DNA of 64,000 nt from Burkholderiales bacterium (GTDB lineage: Bacteria; Pseudomonadota; Gammaproteobacteria; Burkholderiales; Burkholderiaceae_C): NCBI GenBank assembly GCA_016702555.1, contig JADJDV010000006.1, positions 496,001 to 560,000 of the forward strand, in the 5' to 3' direction. Shown one piece after another: positions 38,918 to 49,262 of the stretch (positions are counted from its first letter, which is position 1; the number at the start of each line of letters is the position of its first letter). The position numbers and the translations under genes were made by a program. The notes below the pieces were generated by a model. That model was not told the origin of the DNA. It did not search any database and was given only the letters and a program-made list of their open reading frames with translations.

Positions 38918-39879
38918 TGAGTCAGGTTCTTCTGGCCGAGCCGCGCGGCTTCTGCGCCGGCGTCGATCGCGCCATCGAGATCGTTGAGCGGGCGCTCGCC
39001 AAGTTCGGCGCGCCGATCTACGTGCGGCACGAGATCGTGCACAACACCTATGTGGTCAATGACCTCAAGGCCAAGGGCGCGATCTTCATCGAGGATCTGG
39101 CCGACGTGCCGCCCGGCGCCACGCTGGTGTTCAGCGCCCATGGCGTGCCGAAGTCGGTCGAACTGGAGGCCGAGGCGAGAGGCTTTCGGGTGTTCAACGC
39201 CACCTGCCCTTTGGTCACCAAGGTGCACGTCGAAGTGGCCAAGCTGAACCGTGAGGGTTACGAATTCATCATGATTGGCCACAAAGGTCACCCCGAGGTC
39301 GAGGGGACCATGGGCCAGCTCGACAGCGGCATCCATCTGGTCGAGGACGCGGCCGATGTGGCGCGCATCCAGCCGGCGCAGACCGAGCGGCTGGCGGTGG
39401 TGACGCAGACCACGCTGAGCGTCGACGACGCGGCCGAGATCATGGCCGCGGTGAAGGCGCGCTTTCCCAACGTGCGCGAGCCCAAGCAGCAGGACATCTG
39501 TTACGCCACGCAGAACCGCCAGGATGCGGTCAAGCTGATGGCGCCCCAGGTGGATGTGGTGATCGTCGTTGGCAGCCCGACCAGCAGCAACTCCAACCGC
39601 CTGCGCGAAGTGGCGCACAAGCTGGGCACCGCGGCCTACATGGTCGACAGCGCCGACGAGCTGAAACGCGAATGGTTCGACGGCAAGACGCGCATCGGCC
39701 TCACCGCCGGGGCGTCGGCGCCTGAAGTCCTGGTGCAGCAGGTGATCGAACGGCTGAAGCGCTTGGGTGCGCTGTCGGTGCGCAAGCTTGACGGCATCGA
39801 GGAGACGGTGAAGTTTCCGCTGCCCAAGGGCCTGAAGCTTGAGGACGCGGCCGAGGTGAAGCTCTCGCACCTGCGCTGA
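38917..39879 (+). CDS. ispH: 4-hydroxy-3-methylbut-2-enyl diphosphate reductase
   Basis: The last enzyme of the MEP isoprenoid pathway, making IPP and DMAPP with a [4Fe-4S] cluster. The 320-residue product shows LLAEPRGFCAGVDRAIEIVE (first Cys ligand), VFSAHGVPKSVELEA, FNATCPLVTKVHVEV (second Cys), IGHKGHPEVEGTMGQ, and later VVGSPTSSNSNRL and TAGASAPEVLVQQVIERL. The third Cys ligand lies in QQDICYATQNRQDAV. The ATG at 38917 overlaps the slpA stop. An in-frame GTG just before it is less likely. Confidence 0.97.
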   Translation: MSQVLLAEPRGFCAGVDRAIEIVERALAKFGAPIYVRHEIVHNTYVVNDLKAKGAIFIEDLADVPPGATLVFSAHGVPKSVELEAEARGFRVFNATCPLVTKVHVEVAKLNREGYEFIMIGHKGHPEVEGTMGQLDSGIHLVEDAADVARIQPAQTERLAVVTQTTLSVDDAAEIMAAVKARFPNVREPKQQDICYATQNRQDAVKLMAPQVDVVIVVGSPTSSNSNRLREVAHKLGTAAYMVDSADELKREWFDGKTRIGLTAGASAPEVLVQQVIERLKRLGALSVRKLDGIEETVKFPLPKGLKLEDAAEVKLSHLR

Positions 39880-39943
39880 ATCGGCCACCATCGACTGCCG
39901 TGTGAACGGCCGGCGCCGGCAGGCGCCCACCTACAATTCGCCC

Positions 39944-41254
<1,311 letters not shown>

Positions 41255-41308
41255 AACCTTCAGGCAGGCCTGGTGCCCTGCTAGAATCCGCCCTTCGACA
41301 CAAACCCA

Positions 41309-41398
41309 GGAGAGGTGGCAGAGTGGTCGAATGCGCCGGACTCGAAATCCGGTATACGGTTCTCCGTATCGAGGGTTCGAATCCCTCCTTCTCCGCCA
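41309..41398 (+). tRNA. tRNA-Ser(CGA)
   Basis: Cloverleaf of 90 nt including CCA. The acceptor GGAGAGG pairs with CTTCTCC. The anticodon arm is CCGGA-CTCGAAA-TCCGG with anticodon CGA. The long variable arm (TATACGGTTCTCCGTATCGA region) is typical of serine tRNAs, and the T-loop is GGTTCGAATCC. It stands at the edge of a decayed integrated element. No duplicated 3' end was found nearby. Confidence 0.96.
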
Positions 41399-41444
41399 GA
41401 ACAAGCCAGCCCAACTCGCTCACTGCGATTTGAAGGCGCCCGAA

Positions 41445-41468
41445 GCCCCGCATCACGCGGGGCTTTTT
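41445..41468 (+). terminator. Rho-independent terminator after tRNA-Ser
   Basis: GCCCCGC - ATCAC - GCGGGGC stem-loop followed by TTTTT (41464-41468), 47 nt after the tRNA-Ser 3' end. It probably ends the serS-tRNA transcript. The following stretch up to 41742 shows no convincing gene. Confidence 0.85.
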
Positions 41469-41742
41469 GCTATGGGCTCCTGACTGCGCTTTCACGCAAG
41501 TGGACCGAAAACCCGTCTCAGGGCCCGTTTGTCTCAGAACCTCCTGACTTTTTCAGGGGCGGTACGGCGCTTGAGGTTTGGGCGACCGGGCGGATTTCTC
41601 ACCGTACTGATTGGGACTTGGTTTCGCGGAGCTGCGGCGGCTGGCTTGACCGGAAGACTGCACGATCCGGACAGCCGGACATGCTTGATTACGTCCTCGA
41701 CAAGATGCGGAAGACTTCGCTAGATGATCGCGACAGCACGCT

Positions 41743-42323
41743 CTAGGCGTGGAACGACTTTATAGTTGATGTCCTAACTCCCTCCTTGGCCCTAAGTTCC
41801 ACGAAGGTTTCAGCGATCCAGTCTGCGATGTAGTCCCGGGCATTCTCCATGTTGTCCGCGCTACAGTGTTCAACACCACCCTCCCGCGTGGTGAAAAGCT
41901 TTAGCTCCCGCTTGGGGCTATTGACGGCCCTTTCGTATTGCTGGTGCGCGAATTCCTGAGATGAGCCGCATGTGCGTAGGCCATTGCCAAGGGCATGTGA
42001 TCGGTCATCTCGACGGCCTCTTTAGCGAAAATCTCCGCGTGCATGAGCTCGTCATCGACCGCGAGCAGCGCTTCGGCGACCAAGCCGCCACCGTCATCCT
42101 CCGCGTCGTTGATCATCTCGGTAACCATCACACGGATACTACGCAGGTGGTCGATGTGGCGAGCTGCGAGGGCCGTCTTGTGCTCGTCACTGAGCTTCTC
42201 GAGAGCCGCGCGGAATTCCGGCTGAGCCATCAGGGCAGCAGTGCTCTCGGCTCTGAGAATCTCGGCGGCGAGGTCATCGAAGTTACAGGGTTCATCACCT
42301 GCCGGTACACTAACCATACTCAT
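41743..42323 (-). pseudogene. Unknown protein of an integrated element, frameshifted
   Basis: No family is recognised. The first frame starts at ATG 42323 (upstream GGGAAGGGA could serve as ribosome site). It reads DDLAAEILRAESTAALMAQP, FRAALEKLSDEHKTALAARH, MVTEMINDAEDDGGGLVAEA and further acidic helical sequence to about 41960. In the next frame the sequence continues as a natural-looking protein (SQEFAHQQYERAVNSPKREL, then ENARDYIADWIAETFVELRA) to TAG at 41743. One indel therefore seems to split a gene of about 190 codons. An earlier ATG at 42410 lies only a few nt after a possible promoter (TTGACT-17 nt-AATGCT on the minus strand). It follows the AlpA-like gene. Confidence 0.5.
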
Positions 42324-42469
42324 TGGGGAGTTCCCTTCCCTGGTGACTGGGCCGAGGTGTTGCACCACCTGCGGCCCATTTTTTGTCCCGAAATCAAGGC
42401 GTTCGAGCATCGCACTTGCAAAGCATTGCTATATTTATGTGAGCAGTCAAGTATTATTGGGCGCACCTC

Positions 42470-42685
42470 CTAGTTGGCTCTGATTTTGCTGTCGCGCCAG
42501 ACCAGCAGTTCGTCGGCGTCAAACAGCGTGCATCGAGCGGACAGCCGCCGTGCCAGCGGGAAATCGGGATCATTTGCCGCGTGCCGCTAAAAAGTTGACA
42601 GACCGATTCCCAGCATCTGTGCCGCTTGGCGTGGACGCAGCGAGATTTTTCTGTCGGAGTATTTATTGGAGATTTTCTGACGCAT
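42470..42685 (-). pseudogene. AlpA-like excisionase/regulator with internal amber codon
   Basis: A 72-codon frame, open except for TAG at codon 33 (42587-42589). It starts MRQKISNKYSDRKISLRPRQ and continues AAQMLGIGLSTF-stop-RHAANDPDF, then RCTLFDADELLVWRDSKIR. This is the winged/HTH layout of AlpA and MerR-like excisionases, where the position of the stop normally carries Trp (the F-W-R motif). A TGG-to-TAG change fits exactly. Such small regulators accompany integrases of phages and integrative elements. It is therefore probably inactive, unless an amber suppressor tRNA exists. Confidence 0.65.
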
Positions 42686-42708
42686 TGCTTTGATTAATAT
42701 AAGAATAT

Positions 42709-42726
42709 ATTAGTTATATAACTAAT
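42709..42726. promoter_or_regulatory. 18-bp perfect palindrome upstream of the AlpA-like gene
   Basis: ATTAGTTATATAACTAAT is a perfect palindrome, 24 nt upstream of the AlpA-like start, within very AT-rich sequence (42690-42740). It is a likely operator of the element's own regulation. Confidence 0.5.
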
Positions 42727-42817
42727 TCATAAATTTAATAGCTGCTTAGGACTTGCTCGATAGTAGTCTGAATGAGCTCTTTCGGGGCGTCAAGAGGTGT
42801 TTTTGAGCATACTGAAC

Positions 42818-42960
42818 TATAATCATGACCTATAGGTCATAACTCGACTAAATTTCATTGACCTAAAGGTCTATGAAATGGCGACAAGAATACAGAAAAA
42901 AGTATCGCAACTTACTGTTGTTGCTTATTTTTTTTGAGGTCTATATGACCTGTAGGTCAT
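42818..42960. promoter_or_regulatory. Array of TGACCT/AGGTCA palindromes with a consensus -10 box
   Basis: TATAAT (42818-42823) is followed at once by the perfect palindrome ATGACCTATAGGTCAT (42825-42840). A near copy TTGACCTAAAGGTCTA follows (42858-42873), and a third at 42945-42960 (ATGACCTGTAGGTCAT). An extra AGGTCT half-site sits at 42937-42942. Between the second and third is a 20-codon frame (42878-42937, MATRIQKKVSQLTVVAYFF). This looks like a repressor-controlled promoter region. The rest of 42961-43392 shows no clear gene. Confidence 0.55.
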
Positions 42961-43392
42961 TAACTTGCGCATCATCAAGTCCGTCACGAGATCACCACAA
43001 TTGACTCAGGGAGAAAATAGTTTCTATGAGTAACGGTCGAGGTTGACGATGTAGTTCTGTGCTGGGGCTGTGGACAGGACACGCCGTCTGGGAGCGCTAC
43101 ATCGGGGATGCGTACTGGTAGCGCTGTGCGACGAGGTTGGTGAGCGACGGCTCCCAACCTCCATCAATGACGCAGTGGCCTACCGTCATCAGCCACGTTG
43201 CCGTGCCTCGGCCATCGGGGCGATGTATGTGGCCGGGCCTTGAGGCACTCGAGTCCGACCTGTATCTTGTCGAGGGGTGCAGTTTGGCGTCGATCACCCA
43301 CCAGATGCACGGCTAGCATCACCGTGCATGTTGGGTAAAATTGAGGGTAGAAAGCAAAATGCGGCCCGGAGGCCGCATGAATGCTATGTTTG

Positions 43393-43468
<76 letters not shown>

Positions 43469-43497
43469 ACAAGCCAAGCGCGCATTTTAGCGCGCAG

Positions 43498-44844
43498 TCA
43501 GTCGGCTGGGGTGAGCAGGGTTTCCATCTGCTTTCGAATTCTGTAAGCGTGTGTGCTGGTGTCGATGGCGACGTCGTCCCAGGTCAGGCACTGGCCTTTG
43601 GCGACGGGGCGCACCAGCTTGATGTCGTGCGCCAGGCCGAGCGGCAGGCCGCCGAGGGCGACGGATTTCGCGGCCGGTTGCAGCTTTCCCCAGACGGTGT
43701 AGCCGCCTTCGCCGTCGAGCACTTCGCCGGCTTGCAGGTCGCGCTTGGCGGTGGCGACGACGTCGGCGTGCCAGCCTCGGGCCACGCCGGTGGGCTCGCC
43801 GCGCAGGGCGACGCTGGCCACGCTCATGCCGACTTCCAGGCCGATCAGGTGCCAGCGCTTGTAGAGGGTGAAGTAGCGGCCGCTGCCGTCGGTGCGGGCG
43901 TTGTATTCCTCGAAACAGTGCTTGATGTAGTCGGTCTCGGCCTCGACGGTCACCCACACGCCCATGCGGATGTCGTAGTCGATCGGCGTGCCGTCGGCGC
44001 GCAGGGACGAGATGACCTCGACCATGCCCTTGCGCTCCAGCACGCCGCCTTCGCTTTTGGGGCGCGTCAGGTTGGGAATCTCGTCGATGCCGCCGGGCGG
44101 GTAGAGCAGGCCGCCCGCTGGCACCGCCAGGCCGGTGGCGTTGGCGACGGCGGTGCTTTCGATCGAGGGCTTGCTGCCGTCGAGAAAGCTGTTGAACATC
44201 TTCGGGTTGAGTCCGCCGCGCGCAGCCTGCTCCGGCGTCAGGCCGTAGTGGCCCCACACGGTTTCGGGCGTGGATTCGCAGAAGTGCGGCAGCCACTTGT
44301 GGCCGCGCCCGGCCGCCACCACCGGAAAGCCGCAGGTGCGCGCCCAGTCGACCAGGTCGCAGATCAGCGCCGGCTGATCGCCGAAGGCGAGCGAATACAC
44401 CACGCCGGCCTCGTGCGCGCGGCGCGCCAGCAGCGGGCCGCAGAAGGCATCGGCCTCGACCGTGACGTTGACCACGTGTTTGCCCGAAGCGAAGGCTGCC
44501 AGGCAATGATCGACGGCAGCGATCGGATGGCCGGTGCATTCGACCACCACGTCGATGGCCGGGTGGCGCACCAGCGCCTGCCAGTCGTCGCCGACGTGGG
44601 TGGTGCCCGACCGGATCGCCTCGTCGATCGACGCGGCTGCCACGCGCTCAGGTTGCCAGCCCACGCGCTGCAGATTGGCGCGCGCGCCGTCGGGCGACAG
44701 GTCGGCGATGGCGGCCAGGTGCACGCCGGGCGTGCGCGGCACCTGCGCCAGGTACATGGCGCCGAACTTGCCGGCGCCGATCAGGCCGACGCGGATGGGG
44801 CGGCCATCGGCGGCGCGCTGTTGCAGTTGGCGGTACAGGCTCAT
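43498..44844 (-). CDS. NAD(P)-dependent oxidoreductase with C-terminal SAF-like domain
   Basis: A 448-residue protein. The N-terminal Rossmann fold has PIRVGLIGAGKFGAMYLAQV and a homoserine-dehydrogenase/Gfo-Idh-like continuation (VVVECTGHPIAAVDHCLAAF). The C-terminal ~90 residues (ATAKRDLQAGEVLDGEGGYT) resemble the SAF domain of FlgA and sialate-synthase-type proteins. Proteins of this two-domain type act on hydroxy-acids or sugar acids, and some are misnamed flagellar FlgA. The actual substrate is unknown. It lies 13 nt downstream of the dehydrogenase gene at 44858 on the same strand, so the two probably form an operon for hydroxy-acid metabolism. Confidence 0.78.
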   Translation of the reverse strand: MSLYRQLQQRAADGRPIRVGLIGAGKFGAMYLAQVPRTPGVHLAAIADLSPDGARANLQRVGWQPERVAAASIDEAIRSGTTHVGDDWQALVRHPAIDVVVECTGHPIAAVDHCLAAFASGKHVVNVTVEADAFCGPLLARRAHEAGVVYSLAFGDQPALICDLVDWARTCGFPVVAAGRGHKWLPHFCESTPETVWGHYGLTPEQAARGGLNPKMFNSFLDGSKPSIESTAVANATGLAVPAGGLLYPPGGIDEIPNLTRPKSEGGVLERKGMVEVISSLRADGTPIDYDIRMGVWVTVEAETDYIKHCFEEYNARTDGSGRYFTLYKRWHLIGLEVGMSVASVALRGEPTGVARGWHADVVATAKRDLQAGEVLDGEGGYTVWGKLQPAAKSVALGGLPLGLAHDIKLVRPVAKGQCLTWDDVAIDTSTHAYRIRKQMETLLTPAD

Positions 44845-44857
44845 CGTGCGGCTCCTC

Positions 44858-45742
44858 TCAAGACATCCCGTTGCGCCGCGCCAGTTCGACGAACAGGCCG
44901 GAGTGGTCCAGGTCGGCGTCGCCGTGGTCGATGGCCTCGGCGTAGAGCCGCTCCAGCGCGGTGGTCACGGGCGCCGAGAAGCCCATGTCGGCGGCGGTCT
45001 CCAGCGCGTTGCGCATGTCCTTGAGCTGCACCGTCATGCGCGCGCGCGGGGCGAAGTCGCGCGTCACCATGCGCCCGCCGTGCAGTTGCAGGATGCGGCT
45101 TTCGGCGAAGCCGCCGCCAATCGCCTCGCGCACTTTCGCCGGATCGGCGCCACCCTTCTCGCACAGCAGCAGCGCCTCAGCCACGGCGCCGATGGTGATG
45201 CCGACGATCATCTGGTTGGCCAGCTTGGCGAGCTGCCCAGCGCCAGCCGGGCCGACGTGGGTGGCGCGGCCCAGCCGCTCGAAGATGGGCAGGGCGCGCG
45301 CGAAGTCCTGTGCCGTGCCGCCGGCCATGATGGCCAGCGTGCCGACCTCGGCGCCGACGGTGCCGCCCGACACCGGCGCGTCCAGCTGGCCGACCTGCAG
45401 CCGCGCCAGGCGCGCCGCGTGCTCGCGCGCCTCGCGCGGCTTGATCGAGGCCATGTCGATGAACAGGCTGCCGGGCCGCAGCGCGGCGGCCACGCCCTGC
45501 TCGAACAGCACGCTGGCCACGGCGGGGCCGTTTTCCAGCATGCCGATGACCAGCGTGCTGGCGGCCGCCGCCTTGGCCGCGCTGGCATGCACCTGGGCGC
45601 CGTCGGCGGCCAGCGCCTGCGCCTTGTCGGGACTGCGGTTCCACACGTGGACTTCGTGGCCGGCCTGGCACAGGCGGCGCGCCATGGGCAGGCCCATGCG
45701 GCCGATGCCGAGCACGCTGATGCGGATGGGTTCTTCAGTCAT
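44858..45742 (-). CDS. 3-hydroxyisobutyrate dehydrogenase family oxidoreductase
   Basis: A 294-residue beta-hydroxyacid dehydrogenase. The N-terminal NAD motif is ISVLGIGRMGLPMARRLCQA. The substrate signature is LDAPVSGGTVGAEVGTLAIM. The catalytic Lys region is GAGQLAKLANQMIVGITIGA. Length and motifs fit HIBADH, glyoxylate/succinic semialdehyde reductase or tartronate semialdehyde reductase; the substrate is not determined. It starts at 45742; an upstream ATG at 45799 adds unconserved residues. It is the first gene of a two-gene unit with the SAF-domain oxidoreductase. Confidence 0.88.
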   Translation of the reverse strand: MTEEPIRISVLGIGRMGLPMARRLCQAGHEVHVWNRSPDKAQALAADGAQVHASAAKAAAASTLVIGMLENGPAVASVLFEQGVAAALRPGSLFIDMASIKPREAREHAARLARLQVGQLDAPVSGGTVGAEVGTLAIMAGGTAQDFARALPIFERLGRATHVGPAGAGQLAKLANQMIVGITIGAVAEALLLCEKGGADPAKVREAIGGGFAESRILQLHGGRMVTRDFAPRARMTVQLKDMRNALETAADMGFSAPVTTALERLYAEAIDHGDADLDHSGLFVELARRNGMS

Positions 45743-45801
45743 GTTTTTCGTGGGTGGTTCGGCCGCTGGCCGGGTCACGGTTTGCGACAATAAGGCCACC
45801 T

Positions 45802-46698
45802 ATGGCCCCACCGACAGCTTATCCGCGCCGCGCAGGCGATGCGCCCGATGTCCAATGGCTTGAGCGCATGTACAACAACCGCATGCGGGTGCCCGAGCAC
45901 GGCGAGTATTTTGCCCGCTGGGCGGCCCAGTCGGCCCTGGTGCGCAAGAGCCTGCCGGCCGAGCTGGACGTGCCCTACGGCCCCGCGGCGCGCGAGCGGC
46001 TGGATGCGTTCGCCGCGCCGCCAGGCGCGCGCGGCCGGCGCGGCGCGCCGCTGCTGGTGTTCATTCATGGCGGTTACTGGAAGGCGCTGGACAAGTCGTA
46101 TCACAGCTTCATCGCCGCGCCGCTGCACGCCGCCGGCGCGGCGGTGGTGCTGCCCAACTACACGCTGTGCCCGCGCGCCAGCATTCCCGAGATCACGCTG
46201 CAAATGGTGCGTGCGCTGGCCTGGAGCTGGCGCAACGCGCGCCGGCTGGGCGCCGACCCGGCGCGCATCGGCGTCATCGGCCATTCGGCCGGCGGTCAGC
46301 TGGCGGCGATGATGCTGGCCTGCGACTGGCGGGTGTTCGATCCTGAGCTGCCGGCCGACCTGGTCAAGTCGGCGCTGGGGCTGTCGGGCCTGTACGACCT
46401 GCAGCCGCTGAAGCACACGCCCAGCCTGCAGGAGCGCCTGCGGCTGACGCCGGCGCAGGTGCGCGCGGCCAGCCCGGCGCGCCTGCCGCGGCCGGCGGCC
46501 GGCCGCCTGTATGCGCTGGTCGGCGCGCTGGAGAGCGGCGAATACCTGCGGCAGAACCGCCTGATCCAGCAGGCCTGGGGCCGCGAGCGCGTGCCCCTGG
46601 TCGCCACCGTGCCGGGGCTGAACCACTTCAGCATCGTCGATGCGCTGGCCACGCCGGGGCATCGGGTGCACCGGTGCGCGCTGGAGCTGATGCGCTGA
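45802..46698 (+). CDS. Alpha/beta hydrolase (kynurenine formamidase/esterase-like)
   Basis: A 298-residue cytoplasmic hydrolase. The oxyanion motif is LLVFIHGGYWKALDKSYHSF. The nucleophile elbow is IGVIGHSAGGQLAAMMLACD (Ser in HSAGG). The acid is probably in ALVGALESGEYLRQN, and the catalytic His in VPGLNHFSIVDALA. HGGYW is typical of the arylformamidase/acetyl esterase group. Divergent from the dehydrogenase gene, with a 59-nt gap. Activity is not certain beyond an esterase/amidase role. Confidence 0.85.
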   Translation: MAPPTAYPRRAGDAPDVQWLERMYNNRMRVPEHGEYFARWAAQSALVRKSLPAELDVPYGPAARERLDAFAAPPGARGRRGAPLLVFIHGGYWKALDKSYHSFIAAPLHAAGAAVVLPNYTLCPRASIPEITLQMVRALAWSWRNARRLGADPARIGVIGHSAGGQLAAMMLACDWRVFDPELPADLVKSALGLSGLYDLQPLKHTPSLQERLRLTPAQVRAASPARLPRPAAGRLYALVGALESGEYLRQNRLIQQAWGRERVPLVATVPGLNHFSIVDALATPGHRVHRCALELMR

Positions 46699-46721
46699 CG
46701 TGGTGCGGGCAGAATGCACGC

Positions 46722-47333
46722 ATGACCGAACCCTTGGTGGCCCCCGACGAGGTGCTGCGCTTCTGGCTGGGCGCCGTGCCGCTTGACGCGCAGGCGATGC
46801 AAGCCATGCAGGCGCGCTGGTTCCAGAAGGACGACGCCTTCGACACCGAACTGCGGCGCCGCTTCCTGCCCACCATCGAGGCCGCGCGCGCCGGGCGGCT
46901 GGCGCATTGGGCCGATGCGCCCGAGCACTGGCTGGCGCTGCTGATCGTGCTGGACCAGTTTCCGCGCAATGCGTACCGCGGTCATCCCGACAGCTTCGCC
47001 AGCGATGCGCTCGCTCTGAAAGTCGCCCAGGATGGCATCGCGCGCGGCAACGACCAGCGCCTGCCGCCGCTGGCGCGCATCTTCTGCTACCTGCCGCTGG
47101 AGCATGCCGAAGATGCCGATTGCCAGGCGCGCAGCGTGGCGCTGTTTCAGGCGCTGTGCGATGCGCCGGACGCCGAGCCCAAGGCCTTTTTCGAGGTCAC
47201 GCTCGATTTCGCACACAAGCATCAGGATGTGATCGAACGCTTCGGCCGCTTTCCGCACCGCAACGCCACCCTGGGCCGCGCCAGCACGGCGGCGGAGCTG
47301 GCCTATCTGGCGCAGCCGGGCGCGGGGTTCTGA
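46722..47333 (+). CDS. DUF924 family protein
   Basis: A 203-residue soluble helical protein of the DUF924 (TPR-like) family: EVLRFWLGAVPLDAQAMQAM, LALLIVLDQFPRNAYRGHPD, FCYLPLEHAEDADCQARSVA and GRFPHRNATLGRASTAAEL are its conserved blocks. No experimentally known role. It follows the hydrolase gene by 23 nt on the same strand. Confidence 0.9.
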   Translation: MTEPLVAPDEVLRFWLGAVPLDAQAMQAMQARWFQKDDAFDTELRRRFLPTIEAARAGRLAHWADAPEHWLALLIVLDQFPRNAYRGHPDSFASDALALKVAQDGIARGNDQRLPPLARIFCYLPLEHAEDADCQARSVALFQALCDAPDAEPKAFFEVTLDFAHKHQDVIERFGRFPHRNATLGRASTAAELAYLAQPGAGF

Positions 47334-47390
47334 GCCTGCGCCCGGCGCTGCGCGCTTTCATTTTTTCTCGAAAAAAAAAAGGGGGATTCG

Positions 47391-49227
47391 ATGCCAAAAG
47401 ACGTGAACAGCCAGTCAACCATGACCGCGAAGGCGGAGCGATCCGTGCACTTGTGCGGAAATCGAGCAAGGGGGCGTGCACACCGATTCACTCAGACGCT
47501 GCTGGCTGGCTGTCTGGCCGCAGTGCTGTCTGCCTGTGGTGGTGGTAGCAGTTCAGGCGAATCGGGCGCGCTGGACGCGGGCACTCAGCGCAACGCAGCC
47601 GATGTGCTGTGGCTGGATTCGTTCGACCGCGCGGCACTGCCGTTGGAAAGCCGGGAAGCCATGTTCGCGCCGAAGAACCGGCCCGACGCGCTCGCGACCC
47701 GCTTCTCGAACCATCTGAACGCGCTGCTGGCCGATCCCAGCGCGCTCACGCCCGACTACGGAAAGCTCTACGGCTTGATGACCCTGCAGACCGAAAGCTC
47801 GGCGCAGCAGATCTACGCCATGAACACCTTGCTGGGGCTGGACAGCGTCAAGGGCTTCCAACCGCTGCCCGCCGCCAAGGCGTTTACCTGGCCGATCGAT
47901 GACCGGGTGCAGACGGAGTATCAGGTGGGCTGGCATTTCTTCGTCGGCAGCGTGTTCGCGGAGACCGGCGAGGAGTTTGGCGTGCAGCTGATGTTCTGGT
48001 CGCACTCGCTGCTGCCGCCGGCCGTGGCCGCCGCTGCGGGTCTGAGTCCGCTGGAAAACTTGATGTCCGAAATGCACCTGGCCGTCACGCCGGTGGGCGA
48101 TCGCCACTACCGCGCGCGCCCGGCGGTGATCGCCGGCACCAGCGGGCTGCTGAAGATGTCGGACGCGCCGGTGTCGTTCGAGATCGGGCGCAACGCCATG
48201 CGCTCGCGCAGTGCCGAATCCTTCTTCCCGGTCGATCTGGTCGCCCGGGGCGTGGACCGCAGCCGGGCCGAGGCGGTGCCGATCGGCCTGAAGCTGAGTC
48301 TGCGGCAGACCAAGGGCTACGTGCTCAATGGCGCCGACGGCATGGCGCCCAGTTGCGACGGCATCGGCACGCTCTACTACTCCGTGCCCGGGCTGCAGGT
48401 TGACCCCGCCCTGAGCGAAATCGAAGTCAAGGGCAAGACCTACAAGATCAGCCACGGCAAGCTCTGGTACGACCACCAGTGGGGCACCGGCTTCATACCC
48501 AAGGGCCATGTGCGCCACCGGTCGATGCGTGCGCTGACCAACGCGCGCTTCGCCGCCGGGCTGGATACTTCGTATCCCGGCTGGGACTGGATGTTCGCCG
48601 CCTTCGACGACGGCACCGAGATGGCCTTGTCGGCGCTGCACACCACCGCACTGACCCATTTCTACGATCAGACCGGCCCCACGCCGCCACCGGTGATGAC
48701 GGTGAACGCCACCGCCACCTACATCGACCAGGCGGCGCGCTCGCAGCAGGTGCCTGCCACCGTGCGCGTGATCGAATGGGGTCAAGAGCACCGCCTCGCA
48801 CGGCGAGTTCGAGGCCACCGGCACCTGGTATCCGGATCGGGTCGAGGTCGAGACCGCCGCCGAGTCGATTCTCGCGGACAAGCGCCGCTTCACGCTGCGC
48901 CCGATCGTGCAAGGCGGGCAGCAAGGCTTCTTCGCCGCCGGAATGGAATACAGCGAAGGGGCGGTGTTCGTCGAGCAAGACGGGCGCGTGGTCGGCCGCG
49001 GCTTCCTCGAATCCACCGGCTACGCCGACAACACCCGACAGTCGCTGAAGCTGGCCGGCATTCCGGCCACTCCGGAGGCCCTGGAAGTCGTGCGCGCACG
49101 CGACAAGCCCGATCTGGCCCTGGCCGCAGCCAGCGCGCAGTACTTGGCCGAGCACCCGATCGAGGTCACCGACGATCCAGGCCGCGCGGGCGAGGCCAAC
49201 GTGGTCGTCTGTCGCGGGCTCTTGTAG
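47391..49227 (+). pseudogene. Lipocalin-like (carotenoid 1,2-hydratase/AttH-type) lipoprotein, frameshifted
   Basis: A lipoprotein (lipobox AAVLSACGGG, Cys at about residue 49) with an AttH/CrtC-like double lipocalin body: QVGWHFFVGSVFAETGEEFG, FWSHSLLPPAVAAAAGL, YYSVPGLQVDPALSEIEVKG, and the signature GKLWYDHQWGTGFIPKGH. At 48778-48781 a run of four G (three expected) shifts the frame after VIEW. The protein continues as VKSTASHGEFEATGTWYPDR to NVVVCRGLL and a stop at 49227. Full length would be about 611 residues. The change in a homopolymer may be a sequencing indel. Function is unknown; relatives hydrate carotenoids or act on lipids. Confidence 0.75.
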
Positions 49228-49262
49228 TTCCCTGTCGGCGCCGAAGCGCGCCGACAGCCGGG

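Noticed and set aside
41315..41746. Plus-strand frame beginning in tRNA-Ser
   Set aside because: It starts inside the tRNA gene and shows no family. The opposite strand gives better coding sequence only from 41743 on.
41399..43392. Second copy of a tRNA 3' end as an attachment site
   Set aside because: I looked for a repeat of the tRNA-Ser T-arm/acceptor end and of the tRNA-Ala end within the interval and did not find one.
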